A DNA stretch of 8,297 nucleotides from Clostridia bacterium (GTDB lineage: Bacteria; Bacillota; Clostridia; Oscillospirales; CAG-272). Below are positions 1 through 6,566 of this stretch, in pieces. Made by a program: the position numbers and the translations under genes. How positions within the stretch are numbered: the first letter of the stretch is position 1; the number at the start of each line of letters is the position of its first letter. The stretch covers positions 1-8,297 of the forward strand of contig JAKSPV010000056.1 of NCBI GenBank assembly GCA_024404475.1. The letters run 5' to 3'. Under the pieces are notes generated by a model that did no database searches, was not told the origin of the DNA, and worked only from the letters and a program-made list of their open reading frames with translations.

Positions 1-1926
1 CGTTGCCGTCACCGTGCGGGATGCCTCGTCGTAGACGACCGTCACGCTGCCGTCTTCCTCGGGCAGCGGCACCGTCGCCGTGAACGCGTGATAGCGCCCC
101 GGCTGCGGAGCGACCGTGAACGTCCCGTAGCCGACTGACGTCGATGCGACACCCGCGACGTAGCGGCCGAGCAGGTAGATCGGCCCGCTGCCCCACGCGT
201 GGCACAGACTGCATCCGTAGGGATCGCCGTACATCTCGTAGTGCTCAGCGCCAGTCTTGCGCGGGTCGAACTGCTCCCAGATCGACGTCGCGCCGAGTTC
301 GAGCATCGGGTACCAGTAGCTCATGATCATGTCCTGCATCGGCTCGACCGAGCCGGTATGGCAGAGCGCGCACAGTTCAAAGAACTTGAAGTACGGTGTC
401 GTGATCGGATCAACCGCGTCGCTCCGGAGGACGTTTTCGACGATCGTTTCCGTCTTCTCCGGCGCGAAGTCGTAGAGCACGGCAAAGATGTTCGGGTGGC
501 GCGTCACCTGGCGCTTGCCCGAGGTGTAACTGTTGATGAAGCCGCCCTTCTGCCCGTCCCAGTAGAGATCGAGGATCAGCCGGCGGAGCGCGTCCGCCTC
601 ACCGGGCGCGACGGGGGACGTCTCGCTGAGCACGGCAGACAGGCGATCCATGACGCTCATGACCTTCCAGAGCAGGATCTGCTCCGTGCACTGCGGGCCG
701 CCGTCCTTGTCGATGTTTGCCCAGTCGATGAACACCCAGTCCTCCGGACGCTCCGAAACGAGCCCTTTCTCATCGAGCCGGCTGTGCGTGAACGCGAACA
801 GCGCCGAGAGCCGCGGCCAGATCTCGCGGACGAACGCGACGTCGCCCGTCGCCTCGTAGTAATCCCCGACGGCGATGAAGAGGTACATCGTGTAGTCGTT
901 GATGTTGTTGATATGCTGCTCGTAAGGCGGCTTGCCGAGCAGGGCGCGGATCGTCCGCTTCGTCAGCTCCTTGTCGAAGAACAGGTAATTGTTGACGAAA
1001 TAGCACTGGAACGCGTCGCCCGACCACACCCAGCGGTCGCGCTTCACGCCGTCGTAGAAACATTCGCGGCTGTTCAGGTGGAACGTGTGGCTGCACACGT
1101 CGAAGACCTTGCGCACCTCGGGCACGTCGCAGTCGAAGGACGCCCGGTCGGTCAGCGGCAAAAACTCGAAATTGAGCCATACGGTCTTCTTTTTGCCGGA
1201 GACGAAGACGTAGCGGAGCGCGTAGTTCTGCATCTCGTAATCGGTCTTGCCCGTGCGGTGTTCGAGGAAGACGGCTCTGTCGTCGAGCGCCTCGTCCCGG
1301 CACTCGCCGTAGCGGATGAGGATGTCCTCCCCCGGATCGCAGCCCTCGACGCGGACGCTGCCGAACGTCTCCTTGCCGAAATCGTAAAGGAAGCCGCCCG
1401 GCACCTCCGTGGCGGAGACGACGTCCCAGCGTTCGTAGGAGAACGGGAAAACCTGCGGGTCATCGGTCGGTTTCGTAAACGCGGGCACGCACGCGGCGGC
1501 GGGGAGCAGGCGCTCTTCATCCTTGACGGAATAGCGGAGGCCGTGGTTGGCCTTCCAGCTCTCGTCGGTGGAGAGCGGCCCGGCGTCGATGAAGATCGCG
1601 GGGAGTCCCGTCGGGTGGATCAGCCGGACGGCGATGTGCCAGCGGCCCGCGGGGAGATCGAACGGCTTGCCGGTCGAACCTGTCGGGTAGATGTCGTACT
1701 GCTTCGCATCGACGGCGGAGGCGCGGATATAGCCGGGCGCGGTGGAAAAGCACGTGAACGTGATCGGCTCTGTCGTCTCGACGATCTTGGTGAAGAAGAC
1801 GGTCGAGTAGACCGGCGCGGGCTGCCACTGGCAGGGGATATAAACGCCGCGCTCGTAGCGGCGGGCGTTGAGCTGCAGGTTGTGATAGATTTCAAATTCG
1901 CCGGGATACCAGATCCATTTTGCCAT
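1..1926 (-). CDS. GH78-type alpha-L-rhamnosidase (C-terminus cut by window edge)
   Basis: Predicted glycoside hydrolase of family 78, which releases terminal alpha-L-rhamnose from plant glycosides, pectin or bacterial polysaccharide. The 642 residues visible read without a stop to the window edge. The start is ATG at 1926, preceded by an AAGGAG site. The N-terminus (KWIWYPGEFE) has no signal peptide, so the enzyme is probably cytoplasmic and acts on imported oligosaccharides. A beta-rich N-terminal part leads into an (alpha/alpha)6 catalytic region. Its family signatures are D-G-V-K-R-D-R-W-V-W-S-G-D at residues 292-304, GATSIWEQFDP near 545-555 with the presumed general base E551, and SLCHAWGSGP near 571-580. 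The last visible part is the start of the C-terminal beta domain. The position where some characterised GH78 enzymes carry the acid Glu holds Asp297 or Arg298, so activity on rhamnosides is likely but not certain. It has its own promoter and no partner gene is visible. Confidence 0.85.
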   Translation of the reverse strand, partial: MAKWIWYPGEFEIYHNLQLNARRYERGVYIPCQWQPAPVYSTVFFTKIVETTEPITFTCFSTAPGYIRASAVDAKQYDIYPTGSTGKPFDLPAGRWHIAVRLIHPTGLPAIFIDAGPLSTDESWKANHGLRYSVKDEERLLPAAACVPAFTKPTDDPQVFPFSYERWDVVSATEVPGGFLYDFGKETFGSVRVEGCDPGEDILIRYGECRDEALDDRAVFLEHRTGKTDYEMQNYALRYVFVSGKKKTVWLNFEFLPLTDRASFDCDVPEVRKVFDVCSHTFHLNSRECFYDGVKRDRWVWSGDAFQCYFVNNYLFFDKELTKRTIRALLGKPPYEQHINNINDYTMYLFIAVGDYYEATGDVAFVREIWPRLSALFAFTHSRLDEKGLVSERPEDWVFIDWANIDKDGGPQCTEQILLWKVMSVMDRLSAVLSETSPVAPGEADALRRLILDLYWDGQKGGFINSYTSGKRQVTRHPNIFAVLYDFAPEKTETIVENVLRSDAVDPITTPYFKFFELCALCHTGSVEPMQDMIMSYWYPMLELGATSIWEQFDPRKTGAEHYEMYGDPYGCSLCHAWGSGPIYLLGRYVAGVASTSVGYGTFTVAPQPGRYHAFTATVPLPEEDGSVTVVYDEASRTVTAT

Positions 1927-1966
1927 GGTGCGTATCTCCTTTTTCGGTTGGGTTTTCGTTTTCTTC

Positions 1967-1995
1967 ATCATAGCACGAAAGCGCCCGGAAAACAA
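1967..1995 (-). promoter_or_regulatory. Putative promoter of the GH78 gene
   Basis: On the minus strand a TATGAT -10 (1967-1972) lies 17 bp downstream of TTGTTT (1990-1995), which matches the -35 consensus only in its first three bases. The predicted transcript would start near 1960, about 34 bases before the ATG at 1926. The -35 is weak, so the promoter may need an activator or may be a chance match. Confidence 0.4.
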
Positions 1996-2010
1996 GCGTT
2001 CCGGCGCGAA

Positions 2011-2036
2011 AAAAGCAGCGGCACGCCGCTGCTTTT
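2011..2036 (-). terminator. Intrinsic terminator of the reductase-sdaA operon
   Basis: An 11-bp perfect stem (2011-2021 with 2026-2036) closes a 4-base loop. Read on the minus strand it is followed by a run of six T. It starts 14 bases past the stop codon of the 88-residue membrane protein, so it ends that operon and insulates the GH78 promoter downstream. Confidence 0.85.
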
Positions 2037-2050
2037 CCGTTTTTCGTTTT

Positions 2051-2317
2051 TCAGAAGCAGGTGGAAACGATCACCAGAACGAGCCCGAGCGAGAGGACGA
2101 GCCACGGCAGTGCCGCACGGCGCAATTCCCCGTCCGCGACGGTCTCCGCGAGCGCCTTGACGCTTTCGAGCGTGACGTTCTTCTGCCGCACCAGCTCACG
2201 CATGCCGGCCTCCGCGGACGCCTTCACGCGACGGCGGGCAAGGATCGCCTCGACGACGTTCCAGACGGCGCCGCCTCCGGCGAGGACGGCTCCGGCGATG
2301 AGAAAGGCAAGTTTCAT
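2051..2317 (-). CDS. Small two-helix membrane protein, unknown function
   Basis: This 88-residue protein is not recognised as any named family. The sequence shows a hydrophobic segment at residues 3-23, a charged stretch of about 45 residues rich in Arg, Lys, Glu and Ala (about 24-68) that looks helical and possibly coiled-coil, and a second hydrophobic segment at 69-86 ending in Cys-Phe. That predicts a helical hairpin in the membrane with the charged part on one side. Its ATG lies three bases after the serine dehydratase stop (TGA CCG ATG), and its GGAGG site sits inside the end of that gene, so the two are probably translationally coupled. It is the last gene of the operon. A role with serine dehydratase is suggested only by position. 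Confidence 0.75.
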   Translation of the reverse strand: MKLAFLIAGAVLAGGGAVWNVVEAILARRRVKASAEAGMRELVRQKNVTLESVKALAETVADGELRRAALPWLVLSLGLVLVIVSTCF

Positions 2318-2320
2318 CGG

Positions 2321-3544
2321 TCAGTTTCCTCCGGAGAGATGATACAGGTCGGCGTACTGCTTCGCAAGGCCGCCCTCGGCGGTCTCACGGTAGCGGCCGG
2401 AGAGGTCCTTGCCCGTCTCGTACATCGTCTTGATGACGAGGTCGAGCGAGATTTTTCGCGTGCCGGCGAGGAAGTTGGCGAGCGACATCGCGTTGATCGC
2501 GCGCATCGCCGCGACGGCGTTCCGTTCGATGCAGGGGATCTGCACGAGCCCGCACACCGGATCGCAGGTCAGCCCGAGGTGATGCTCGATCGAGATCTCC
2601 GCGGCGTATTCGATCTGCCCGAGGCCCATTTCATGCAGCTCGCCGAGCGCGGCAGCCGCCATGGAGCACGCCGTGCCGACCTCCGCCTGACAGCCGCACT
2701 CCGCGCCGGAAAGCGACGCGTTCTGTTTGACGAGGTTGCCGATGAGCCCGCCGACGGCAAGCGCCCGGCAGATCGCCTCATCGGAAAAGTGCTTCTTTTC
2801 CTGCATATAGAGGAGAACGGACGGCAAAACCGCGCACGAGCCGCAGGTCGGCGCCGTGACGATCGTGCCGCAGTCGGCATTCTGCTCGCTGACGGCATAG
2901 GCGTAGGCGCAGACGATGCGGTTCTCCCGCGTCGCCTCGCTCTCGTCGATGTGCCGCTGGTTGTAAAGATACTGCGCCTTGCGCTCGACGCCGAGCCCGC
3001 CGGGGAGCGTTCCTCTGACGGAAAGCCCGTCCGAGACGGCGCGCTTCATCGTCCGCCAGACCTCGGCGAGGTAATCCCTGAAATCCGCGTCCTCGTGCCG
3101 GAAGACGTACTCGGAGAGACGGATGTTCTCCCGCTCGCAGATCGCCTCGATCTCGGCGAAGGAGTTTTCGGCGTAGACCTCGGGCGGCGTTCTTGCCGGC
3201 TCGCCCTCGACGGCGACTTCCCCGCCGCCGACGGACATGACGCGCCAGAAGCCGGTCTCTTTCCCGTTCCGGAGCGCCGTGAGATCAAGCGTGTTCTCGT
3301 GCGGGAGACCCTCTGTCACGGTGTCGAACGTGATCTCGGTCGGCACGCCGCCCATCTCCTGCACGATGGCTCTGTCGGTGCCGTGACCCTTGCCCGTTTT
3401 CGCCAGCGAGCCGTACAGCGTGACGCGGAACGCATCCGCCTCCGGATGCTCCGCGAGGAACCACGACGCGGCGCGCGCAGGTCCCATCGTATGCGACGAG
3501 GACGGACCCGTGCCGATACGGTATATTTCCCGGATAGACTGCAT
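2321..3544 (-). CDS. sdaA: L-serine ammonia-lyase (L-serine dehydratase), one-chain Fe-S type
   Basis: Converts L-serine to pyruvate and ammonia with an oxygen-sensitive [4Fe-4S] cluster in the cytoplasm. The 407 residues carry the beta domain first, with the family motif GTGPSSSHTMGP at residues 11-22, and then the alpha domain from about residue 205. Three cysteines, C285, C327 and C338, have the 42 and 11 residue spacing known for cluster ligands in characterised bacterial serine dehydratases. They sit in GCQAEVGTACSM (284-295), TCDPVCGL (326-333) and IPCIERN (336-342). The protein is somewhat shorter than the E. coli enzymes but complete in both domains, and the beta and alpha parts are fused rather than split as in Bacillus. 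The start ATG at 3544 has a CGGAGGG site six bases upstream. It is the middle gene of an operon, 16 bases after the flavin reductase-like gene. Confidence 0.95.
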   Translation of the reverse strand: MQSIREIYRIGTGPSSSHTMGPARAASWFLAEHPEADAFRVTLYGSLAKTGKGHGTDRAIVQEMGGVPTEITFDTVTEGLPHENTLDLTALRNGKETGFWRVMSVGGGEVAVEGEPARTPPEVYAENSFAEIEAICERENIRLSEYVFRHEDADFRDYLAEVWRTMKRAVSDGLSVRGTLPGGLGVERKAQYLYNQRHIDESEATRENRIVCAYAYAVSEQNADCGTIVTAPTCGSCAVLPSVLLYMQEKKHFSDEAICRALAVGGLIGNLVKQNASLSGAECGCQAEVGTACSMAAAALGELHEMGLGQIEYAAEISIEHHLGLTCDPVCGLVQIPCIERNAVAAMRAINAMSLANFLAGTRKISLDLVIKTMYETGKDLSGRYRETAEGGLAKQYADLYHLSGGN

Positions 3545-3560
3545 AACCTGCCCTCCGTTT

Positions 3561-4148
3561 TCAGTGTTTTTGATCTTTGTTCTGGTTCTGCTTCTTGCGG
3601 ACGGAGAAGCCGAACTTGCCGATGCGCCGGCCGATCTCGAAATATTCGCCGTGGGCGAACGCGGCCAGATGCGCGCGGCTGATGCTGAGCCGGCCCTCGG
3701 GCGTGATCAGCGAGTCGTCAACGTCCACGCCGACGATCTCCGAGAGGAACATGTCGTGCGAGCCGAGGTGGATGATCTCCTTGACGACACATTCGAGCGC
3801 GAGCGGGCTCTCCTCGATGAGCGGGACATCCATGTGCGACGCCGCGATCTTCGAGAGATGGCACGCCTTGAACTTGTCCACCTTGCGCCCGGTGTGGTTG
3901 CCGCACCAGTCGGCGGCGCGGACGAGATTCGCCGGGGTGAGGTTGATGACGAACTCTCCCCGCTCCTTGATGATGCCGTAGGAATAGCGGCTCGGGCGGA
4001 GCGAGATATACGTCATCGGCGGCTGCGTGCAGACGATGCCCGTCCACGCGACCGTCACGATGTCGGCGTGCTCCATATCACCGCAGGTGACCATGACCGG
4101 CGGCAGCGGGCCCTCGAGCGTCCCGCCTTTCCATTCCGTTTTTCCCAT
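3561..4148 (-). CDS. Flavin reductase-like FMN-binding split-barrel protein
   Basis: Member of the flavin reductase-like domain family, whose members bind FMN in a split beta-barrel, often as homodimers, and use NAD(P)H or other donors. The 195 residues show the expected pattern: an N-terminal PPVMVTCGD strand (16-24), VTVAWTGIVCTQPP (31-44), MTYISLRPSRYS (45-56), GEFVINL (64-70) and the H-T-G-R-K-V-D-K-F flavin-site region (85-93). The C-terminal tail is rich in Lys, Gln and Asn. I chose ATG 4148 because an AAAGGAAG site precedes it and the predicted transcript starts near 4181. The ATG at 4223 lies upstream of the promoter, and ATG 4172 would leave almost no leader. It is the first gene of an operon with L-serine dehydratase. 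Its electron acceptor cannot be read from sequence; supplying reduced flavin for Fe-S upkeep is only a guess. Confidence 0.88.
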   Translation of the reverse strand: MGKTEWKGGTLEGPLPPVMVTCGDMEHADIVTVAWTGIVCTQPPMTYISLRPSRYSYGIIKERGEFVINLTPANLVRAADWCGNHTGRKVDKFKACHLSKIAASHMDVPLIEESPLALECVVKEIIHLGSHDMFLSEIVGVDVDDSLITPEGRLSISRAHLAAFAHGEYFEIGRRIGKFGFSVRKKQNQNKDQKH

Positions 4149-4187
4149 CCCGAAAGCTTCCTTTCGCTTCATATTACCCTTGGTACC

Positions 4188-4216
4188 ATTATAGCAAAGT
4201 CCCGCATTATTTGCAA
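4188..4216 (-). promoter_or_regulatory. Promoter of the flavin reductase-sdaA operon
   Basis: A perfect TATAAT -10 (4188-4193) lies 17 bp downstream of TTGCAA (4211-4216) on the minus strand. The expected start near 4181 gives a leader of about 33 bases to ATG 4148. The spacer is shared with the divergent promoter at 4244-4272. Confidence 0.75.
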
Positions 4217-4243
4217 CGGACAACCTGTTTTTTTACGGAAAAT

Positions 4244-4272
4244 TTGCATGAGCGTCTTTTTTTTGCTATAAT
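4244..4272 (+). promoter_or_regulatory. Promoter of the cysteine-motif protein / radical SAM operon
   Basis: TTGCAT (4244-4249) lies 17 bp upstream of a perfect TATAAT (4267-4272), in an AT-rich stretch. Transcription should start near 4279. The -35 elements of this and the divergent promoter are only 27 bases apart, so one bound protein could affect both. Confidence 0.75.
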
Positions 4273-4281
4273 GAGGAAAAA

Positions 4282-4298
4282 GGCGGAACAAATCCGCC
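4282..4298 (+). promoter_or_regulatory. Hairpin at the predicted 5' end of the mRNA
   Basis: GGCGGA (4282-4287) and TCCGCC (4293-4298) form a 6-bp stem with a 5-base loop, only a few bases after the predicted transcription start. A hairpin so close to the 5' end could protect the message from decay. No riboswitch fold was recognised in the roughly 75-base leader. Confidence 0.35.
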
Positions 4299-4352
4299 CC
4301 GCCGCGCGTCTAACCGCCGAAGCATCTTCCGAAAGACGAAAGGAGATCACCC

Positions 4353-4895
4353 ATGACAGGCAAACAGAAATGCAGAATTCTCCGCGAATTGCGCCGCGAG
4401 ATCGCCGCGGCGAACGACCTCACCTACGTCACCGAGGAATGCAAGTTCAAGGGCGAGTGCCGCGGCACGTGCCCGAAGTGCGAGGCGGAGGTGCGCGACC
4501 TCGAGCGCCAGCTCGACCGCAAAGCGAAAGCCGGGCGCGCCTTTGCGGCAGTCGGTCTGTCCGCCGCGATCGCGGCGACGGCAACGGCGTGCGACGCGGA
4601 CGACGTGCGCGCGTTCTTCCGGGGCTCCGAAGAGCCCGACCGTTCCGGCGATCTCGTCGAGGAAAGCGCCGAGCCGCTCATGGGCGATCCCGTGATAGAA
4701 AACACCGAGCCGCTCACCGGCGAAGAAGTGCCGGACGGCAGCCAGGAGCTCATCATTCCGGTGAGCATGGATCCGCTCGTCGGCAAGCTCGAATTCGATC
4801 CCGACATCATCATTGAGCCTACGGCGGGCGTGCCGCTGCCGGAGGATTTTGTCACGGGCGATGCGCCGGACGGCGCAGAAAACGGGCAGAATTGA
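4353..4895 (+). CDS. Small cysteine-motif protein with internal membrane segment and repetitive acidic tail
   Basis: Function unknown. The 180 residues fall into three parts. Residues 1-59 are charged and carry C30-x5-C36-x3-C40-x2-C43 within ECKFKGECRGTCPKCEAE (29-46), which looks like a metal or Fe-S site. Residues 60-79 are a small, moderately hydrophobic segment after a basic stretch (RKAKAGR), ending in Cys80, so ATAC-D resembles a weak lipobox but lies far too deep for a normal signal peptide. Residues 81-180 are acidic, low in aromatics, free of Cys, and repeat a short element: EPLMG (107), EPLTG (119), DPLVG (140), EPTAG (155). The basic side suggests the Cys domain stays in the cytoplasm while the tail is outside. 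The start has an AAAGGAG site at good spacing. The stop overlaps the radical SAM start by one base, so the two are probably coupled. I have an unverified impression of similar N-terminal domains in gut bacteria. Confidence 0.8.
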   Translation: MTGKQKCRILRELRREIAAANDLTYVTEECKFKGECRGTCPKCEAEVRDLERQLDRKAKAGRAFAAVGLSAAIAATATACDADDVRAFFRGSEEPDRSGDLVEESAEPLMGDPVIENTEPLTGEEVPDGSQELIIPVSMDPLVGKLEFDPDIIIEPTAGVPLPEDFVTGDAPDGAENGQN

Positions 4896-5572
4896 TGCCG
4901 GACATCTTTCAGACGACGGACGGCGCGGGCGGCGCTCTATACGAGGAAGCCCGGCGTGCGGGGAAATTCGTCACGTTCGGGATCAGCCGGCTCCGGATGG
5001 CGACGGACGGGGGCGGTGTGACCACGCTCGTCTGCGGTTTCGGCTGCCCGCTCCGCTGCCGCTTTTGCATCAACGCGCAGTCGTGGCACGCGGGGACGAA
5101 GGTCGCGGCGTACACGCCGCGGGAGCTGTACGACCTGCTCCGCGTGGACGGGCTTTACTTCCGCGCGACGGGCGGCGGGGTGACGTTCGGCGGCGGCGAG
5201 CCGCTGCTCCAGGCCGATTTTCTCCCGGCGTTCCGGGCAGTCTGCGGCACGGACTGGAAGATCAATGTGGAGACGTCGCTGCAGGCGCCGCGCGAGGTCG
5301 TTGCGGCGCTCGTCCCGGTCGTGGACGAGTGGATCGTGGATGCGAAGGACGCGGACGTCCGGCGCTACAAAGCGTACACCGGTGGGGACGCCGCCGTCAT
5401 GCGGGGAAACCTCGCGTTTCTCATAGGCGCGGCCGGGCCGGAGCACGTGCTCGTCCGGCTCCCGCTCATTCCGGAGTACAACACGCCGGGGGACGTCGAA
5501 GCGTCCCGCGAGGCGCTCGCGGCGCTCGGCTGCACGCGATTCGACCTTTTTTCCTACAAAAAGACAGAATAA
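4895..5572 (+). CDS. Radical SAM protein, pyruvate-formate-lyase activase-like, minimal form
   Basis: Predicted to hold a [4Fe-4S] cluster on C51, C55 and C58 (CPLRCRFC, the CX3CX2C motif with an aromatic before the last Cys) and to cleave S-adenosylmethionine to a 5'-deoxyadenosyl radical. It also shows VTFGGGEP (96-103) for SAM binding, INVETS (123-128), the activase-type D-A-K-D (149-152) followed by YKAYTG (158-163), and VRLPLIPEYN (187-196). These place it near glycyl-radical-enzyme activases. At 225 residues it has neither the ferredoxin-like insert of many activases nor a SPASM C-terminal extension. A further C47 lies just before the motif. I chose ATG 4895, which overlaps the preceding TGA by one base; there is no strong ribosome binding site, which fits translational coupling. 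No glycyl radical enzyme is visible here, so the substrate may be the upstream protein or something encoded elsewhere. Confidence 0.88.
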   Translation: MPDIFQTTDGAGGALYEEARRAGKFVTFGISRLRMATDGGGVTTLVCGFGCPLRCRFCINAQSWHAGTKVAAYTPRELYDLLRVDGLYFRATGGGVTFGGGEPLLQADFLPAFRAVCGTDWKINVETSLQAPREVVAALVPVVDEWIVDAKDADVRRYKAYTGGDAAVMRGNLAFLIGAAGPEHVLVRLPLIPEYNTPGDVEASREALAALGCTRFDLFSYKKTE

Positions 5573-5597
5573 AACCGGCTCCCTCGGGAGCCGGTTT
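5572..5597. terminator. Bidirectional terminator between converging genes
   Basis: A stem of 11 bp (5572-5582 with 5587-5597; loop CTCG) begins at the last base of the radical SAM stop codon. It is flanked by A on the left and by T-rich sequence on the right, so it can act in both directions. The transporter gene converging from the other side stops at 5600. Confidence 0.85.
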
Positions 5598-5599
5598 AT

Positions 5600-6490
5600 T
5601 TATTCCTTTTCTTTCCGCCGCATCTGCACGAAGATGCCCGCGACGATCAGCACAAGTCCGATCAGCGCGAACGGATCGAGCGGCTCGCGGAGGATCACGG
5701 TCGTCCACACGAGCGACAGAAACGGCGTGATATACGCAAGATTTGAGATCTTCGCGGTGTCGCCCTTCGAGAGTGCCATCGCCCACGAGGTGAAGCCGAT
5801 CGCGGCGATGAAGATGCCCTCCCACGCGATGCCCGCCGCCTGCGGCAGCGTCGGCACGAAGAAGCCGTCCGTCAGCGCAGTGAAGATCACGGAAAAAACG
5901 AAAGACGTCGTGTAGTAGACCAGCATCGAGGCGAAGTTGTTGTACCCGGCTCTCTTGTTCAGAACGGTGAACAGCCCGTAGAACGCGGCGGCCGACGCAC
6001 AGAGCAGCGCGCCGACGAGCGTATCGGACGACAGCGCCGTGAAGTTTCCTCCCGTCGTGACGAGGACAACGCCGCAGAAGGACAAAAGAACGGCGATCAG
6101 CTTCCGCACGGTCAGCTTCTCTCCGAGGAGGAGACACGCGAACAGGACGGACATCAGCGGCCAGAGATAATTGATGATGAACGCCTCGGACGCGCTCCCG
6201 AGTTTTTCAAGGCCCCAGTAAAAGGTCAGCTTATAGCAGAACGTGCCGAGCAGGCCGATCCCGGCGAGTTTCAGGTAGTCTTTCACGCGGAAGCTGCGGA
6301 ACTCGCGGATCGTGCCCTTCACGACGTTGAGCAGCAGCATGACGAGCGAGGAAAGCAGCGTCGCGTAGACGAGCACCTGCATGCTCGACAGCGACGAGAG
6401 CATCAGCTTCGAGAGCGTCGCGGACGTGCCCCAGAAAAAGATCGACACGGCGGCGTAAAGATATTCCGTTTTGACGGCGTGTTTCTTCAT
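5600..6490 (-). CDS. EamA/DMT-family transporter
   Basis: Inner-membrane protein of the drug/metabolite transporter superfamily. The 296 residues form two tandem EamA units with about ten membrane helices: the first from EYLYAAVSIFFWGTSA near the N-terminus through the conserved INYLWPL and LLLGEKLT region, the second from about residue 145 with A-A-A-F-Y-G-L-F-T-V-L-N-K and a final helix before the basic RRKEKE tail. Members export or import small metabolites such as amino acids or sugars; the substrate cannot be told from sequence. I chose ATG 6490 because it follows a purine-rich AGGGGGG site and leaves about 22 bases of leader from the predicted promoter. The ATGs at 6511 and beyond fall on or before the transcription start. 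It lies 76 bases after the AraC-type gene with no terminator between, so read-through is possible. Confidence 0.9.
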   Translation of the reverse strand: MKKHAVKTEYLYAAVSIFFWGTSATLSKLMLSSLSSMQVLVYATLLSSLVMLLLNVVKGTIREFRSFRVKDYLKLAGIGLLGTFCYKLTFYWGLEKLGSASEAFIINYLWPLMSVLFACLLLGEKLTVRKLIAVLLSFCGVVLVTTGGNFTALSSDTLVGALLCASAAAFYGLFTVLNKRAGYNNFASMLVYYTTSFVFSVIFTALTDGFFVPTLPQAAGIAWEGIFIAAIGFTSWAMALSKGDTAKISNLAYITPFLSLVWTTVILREPLDPFALIGLVLIVAGIFVQMRRKEKE

Positions 6491-6518
6491 CGCGCGCCCC
6501 CCTTTTTTCATTTCCCCT

Positions 6519-6547
6519 ATCATACACCCGCGGGGCACGAAATGCAA
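6519..6547 (-). promoter_or_regulatory. Promoter of the EamA transporter gene
   Basis: TATGAT (6519-6524) lies 17 bp downstream of TTGCAT (6542-6547) on the minus strand, in the short gap after the AraC-type gene. It predicts a transcript start near 6512 and supports ATG 6490 as the translation start. Confidence 0.62.
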
Positions 6548-6566
6548 GCACCGCGTGAAAATTCTT

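Noticed and set aside
199..2160. Long plus-strand reading frame of 653 codons
   Set aside because: It lies antisense to the GH78 gene, has the Arg/Val/Asp-rich composition of a GC-rich shadow frame, shows no family motif, and runs on through the terminator at 2011-2036.
1925..3682. Plus-strand reading frame of 585 codons
   Set aside because: It is antisense to the membrane protein and the serine dehydratase, whose family motifs and Fe-S ligands are unmistakable on the other strand, and it has no ribosome site.
4149..4223. Longer start for the flavin reductase-like gene (ATG 4223 or 4172)
   Set aside because: ATG 4223 lies upstream of the TATAAT promoter and ATG 4172 would have a leader of about nine bases; ATG 4148 has the ribosome site.
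3390..4271. Plus-strand reading frame of 293 codons
   Set aside because: It is antisense to the flavin reductase-like gene and crosses the divergent promoters.
6491..6547. Longer start for the EamA transporter
   Set aside because: The added residues overlap the predicted promoter, and the start at 6490 begins just before the first membrane helix, as is usual in the family.
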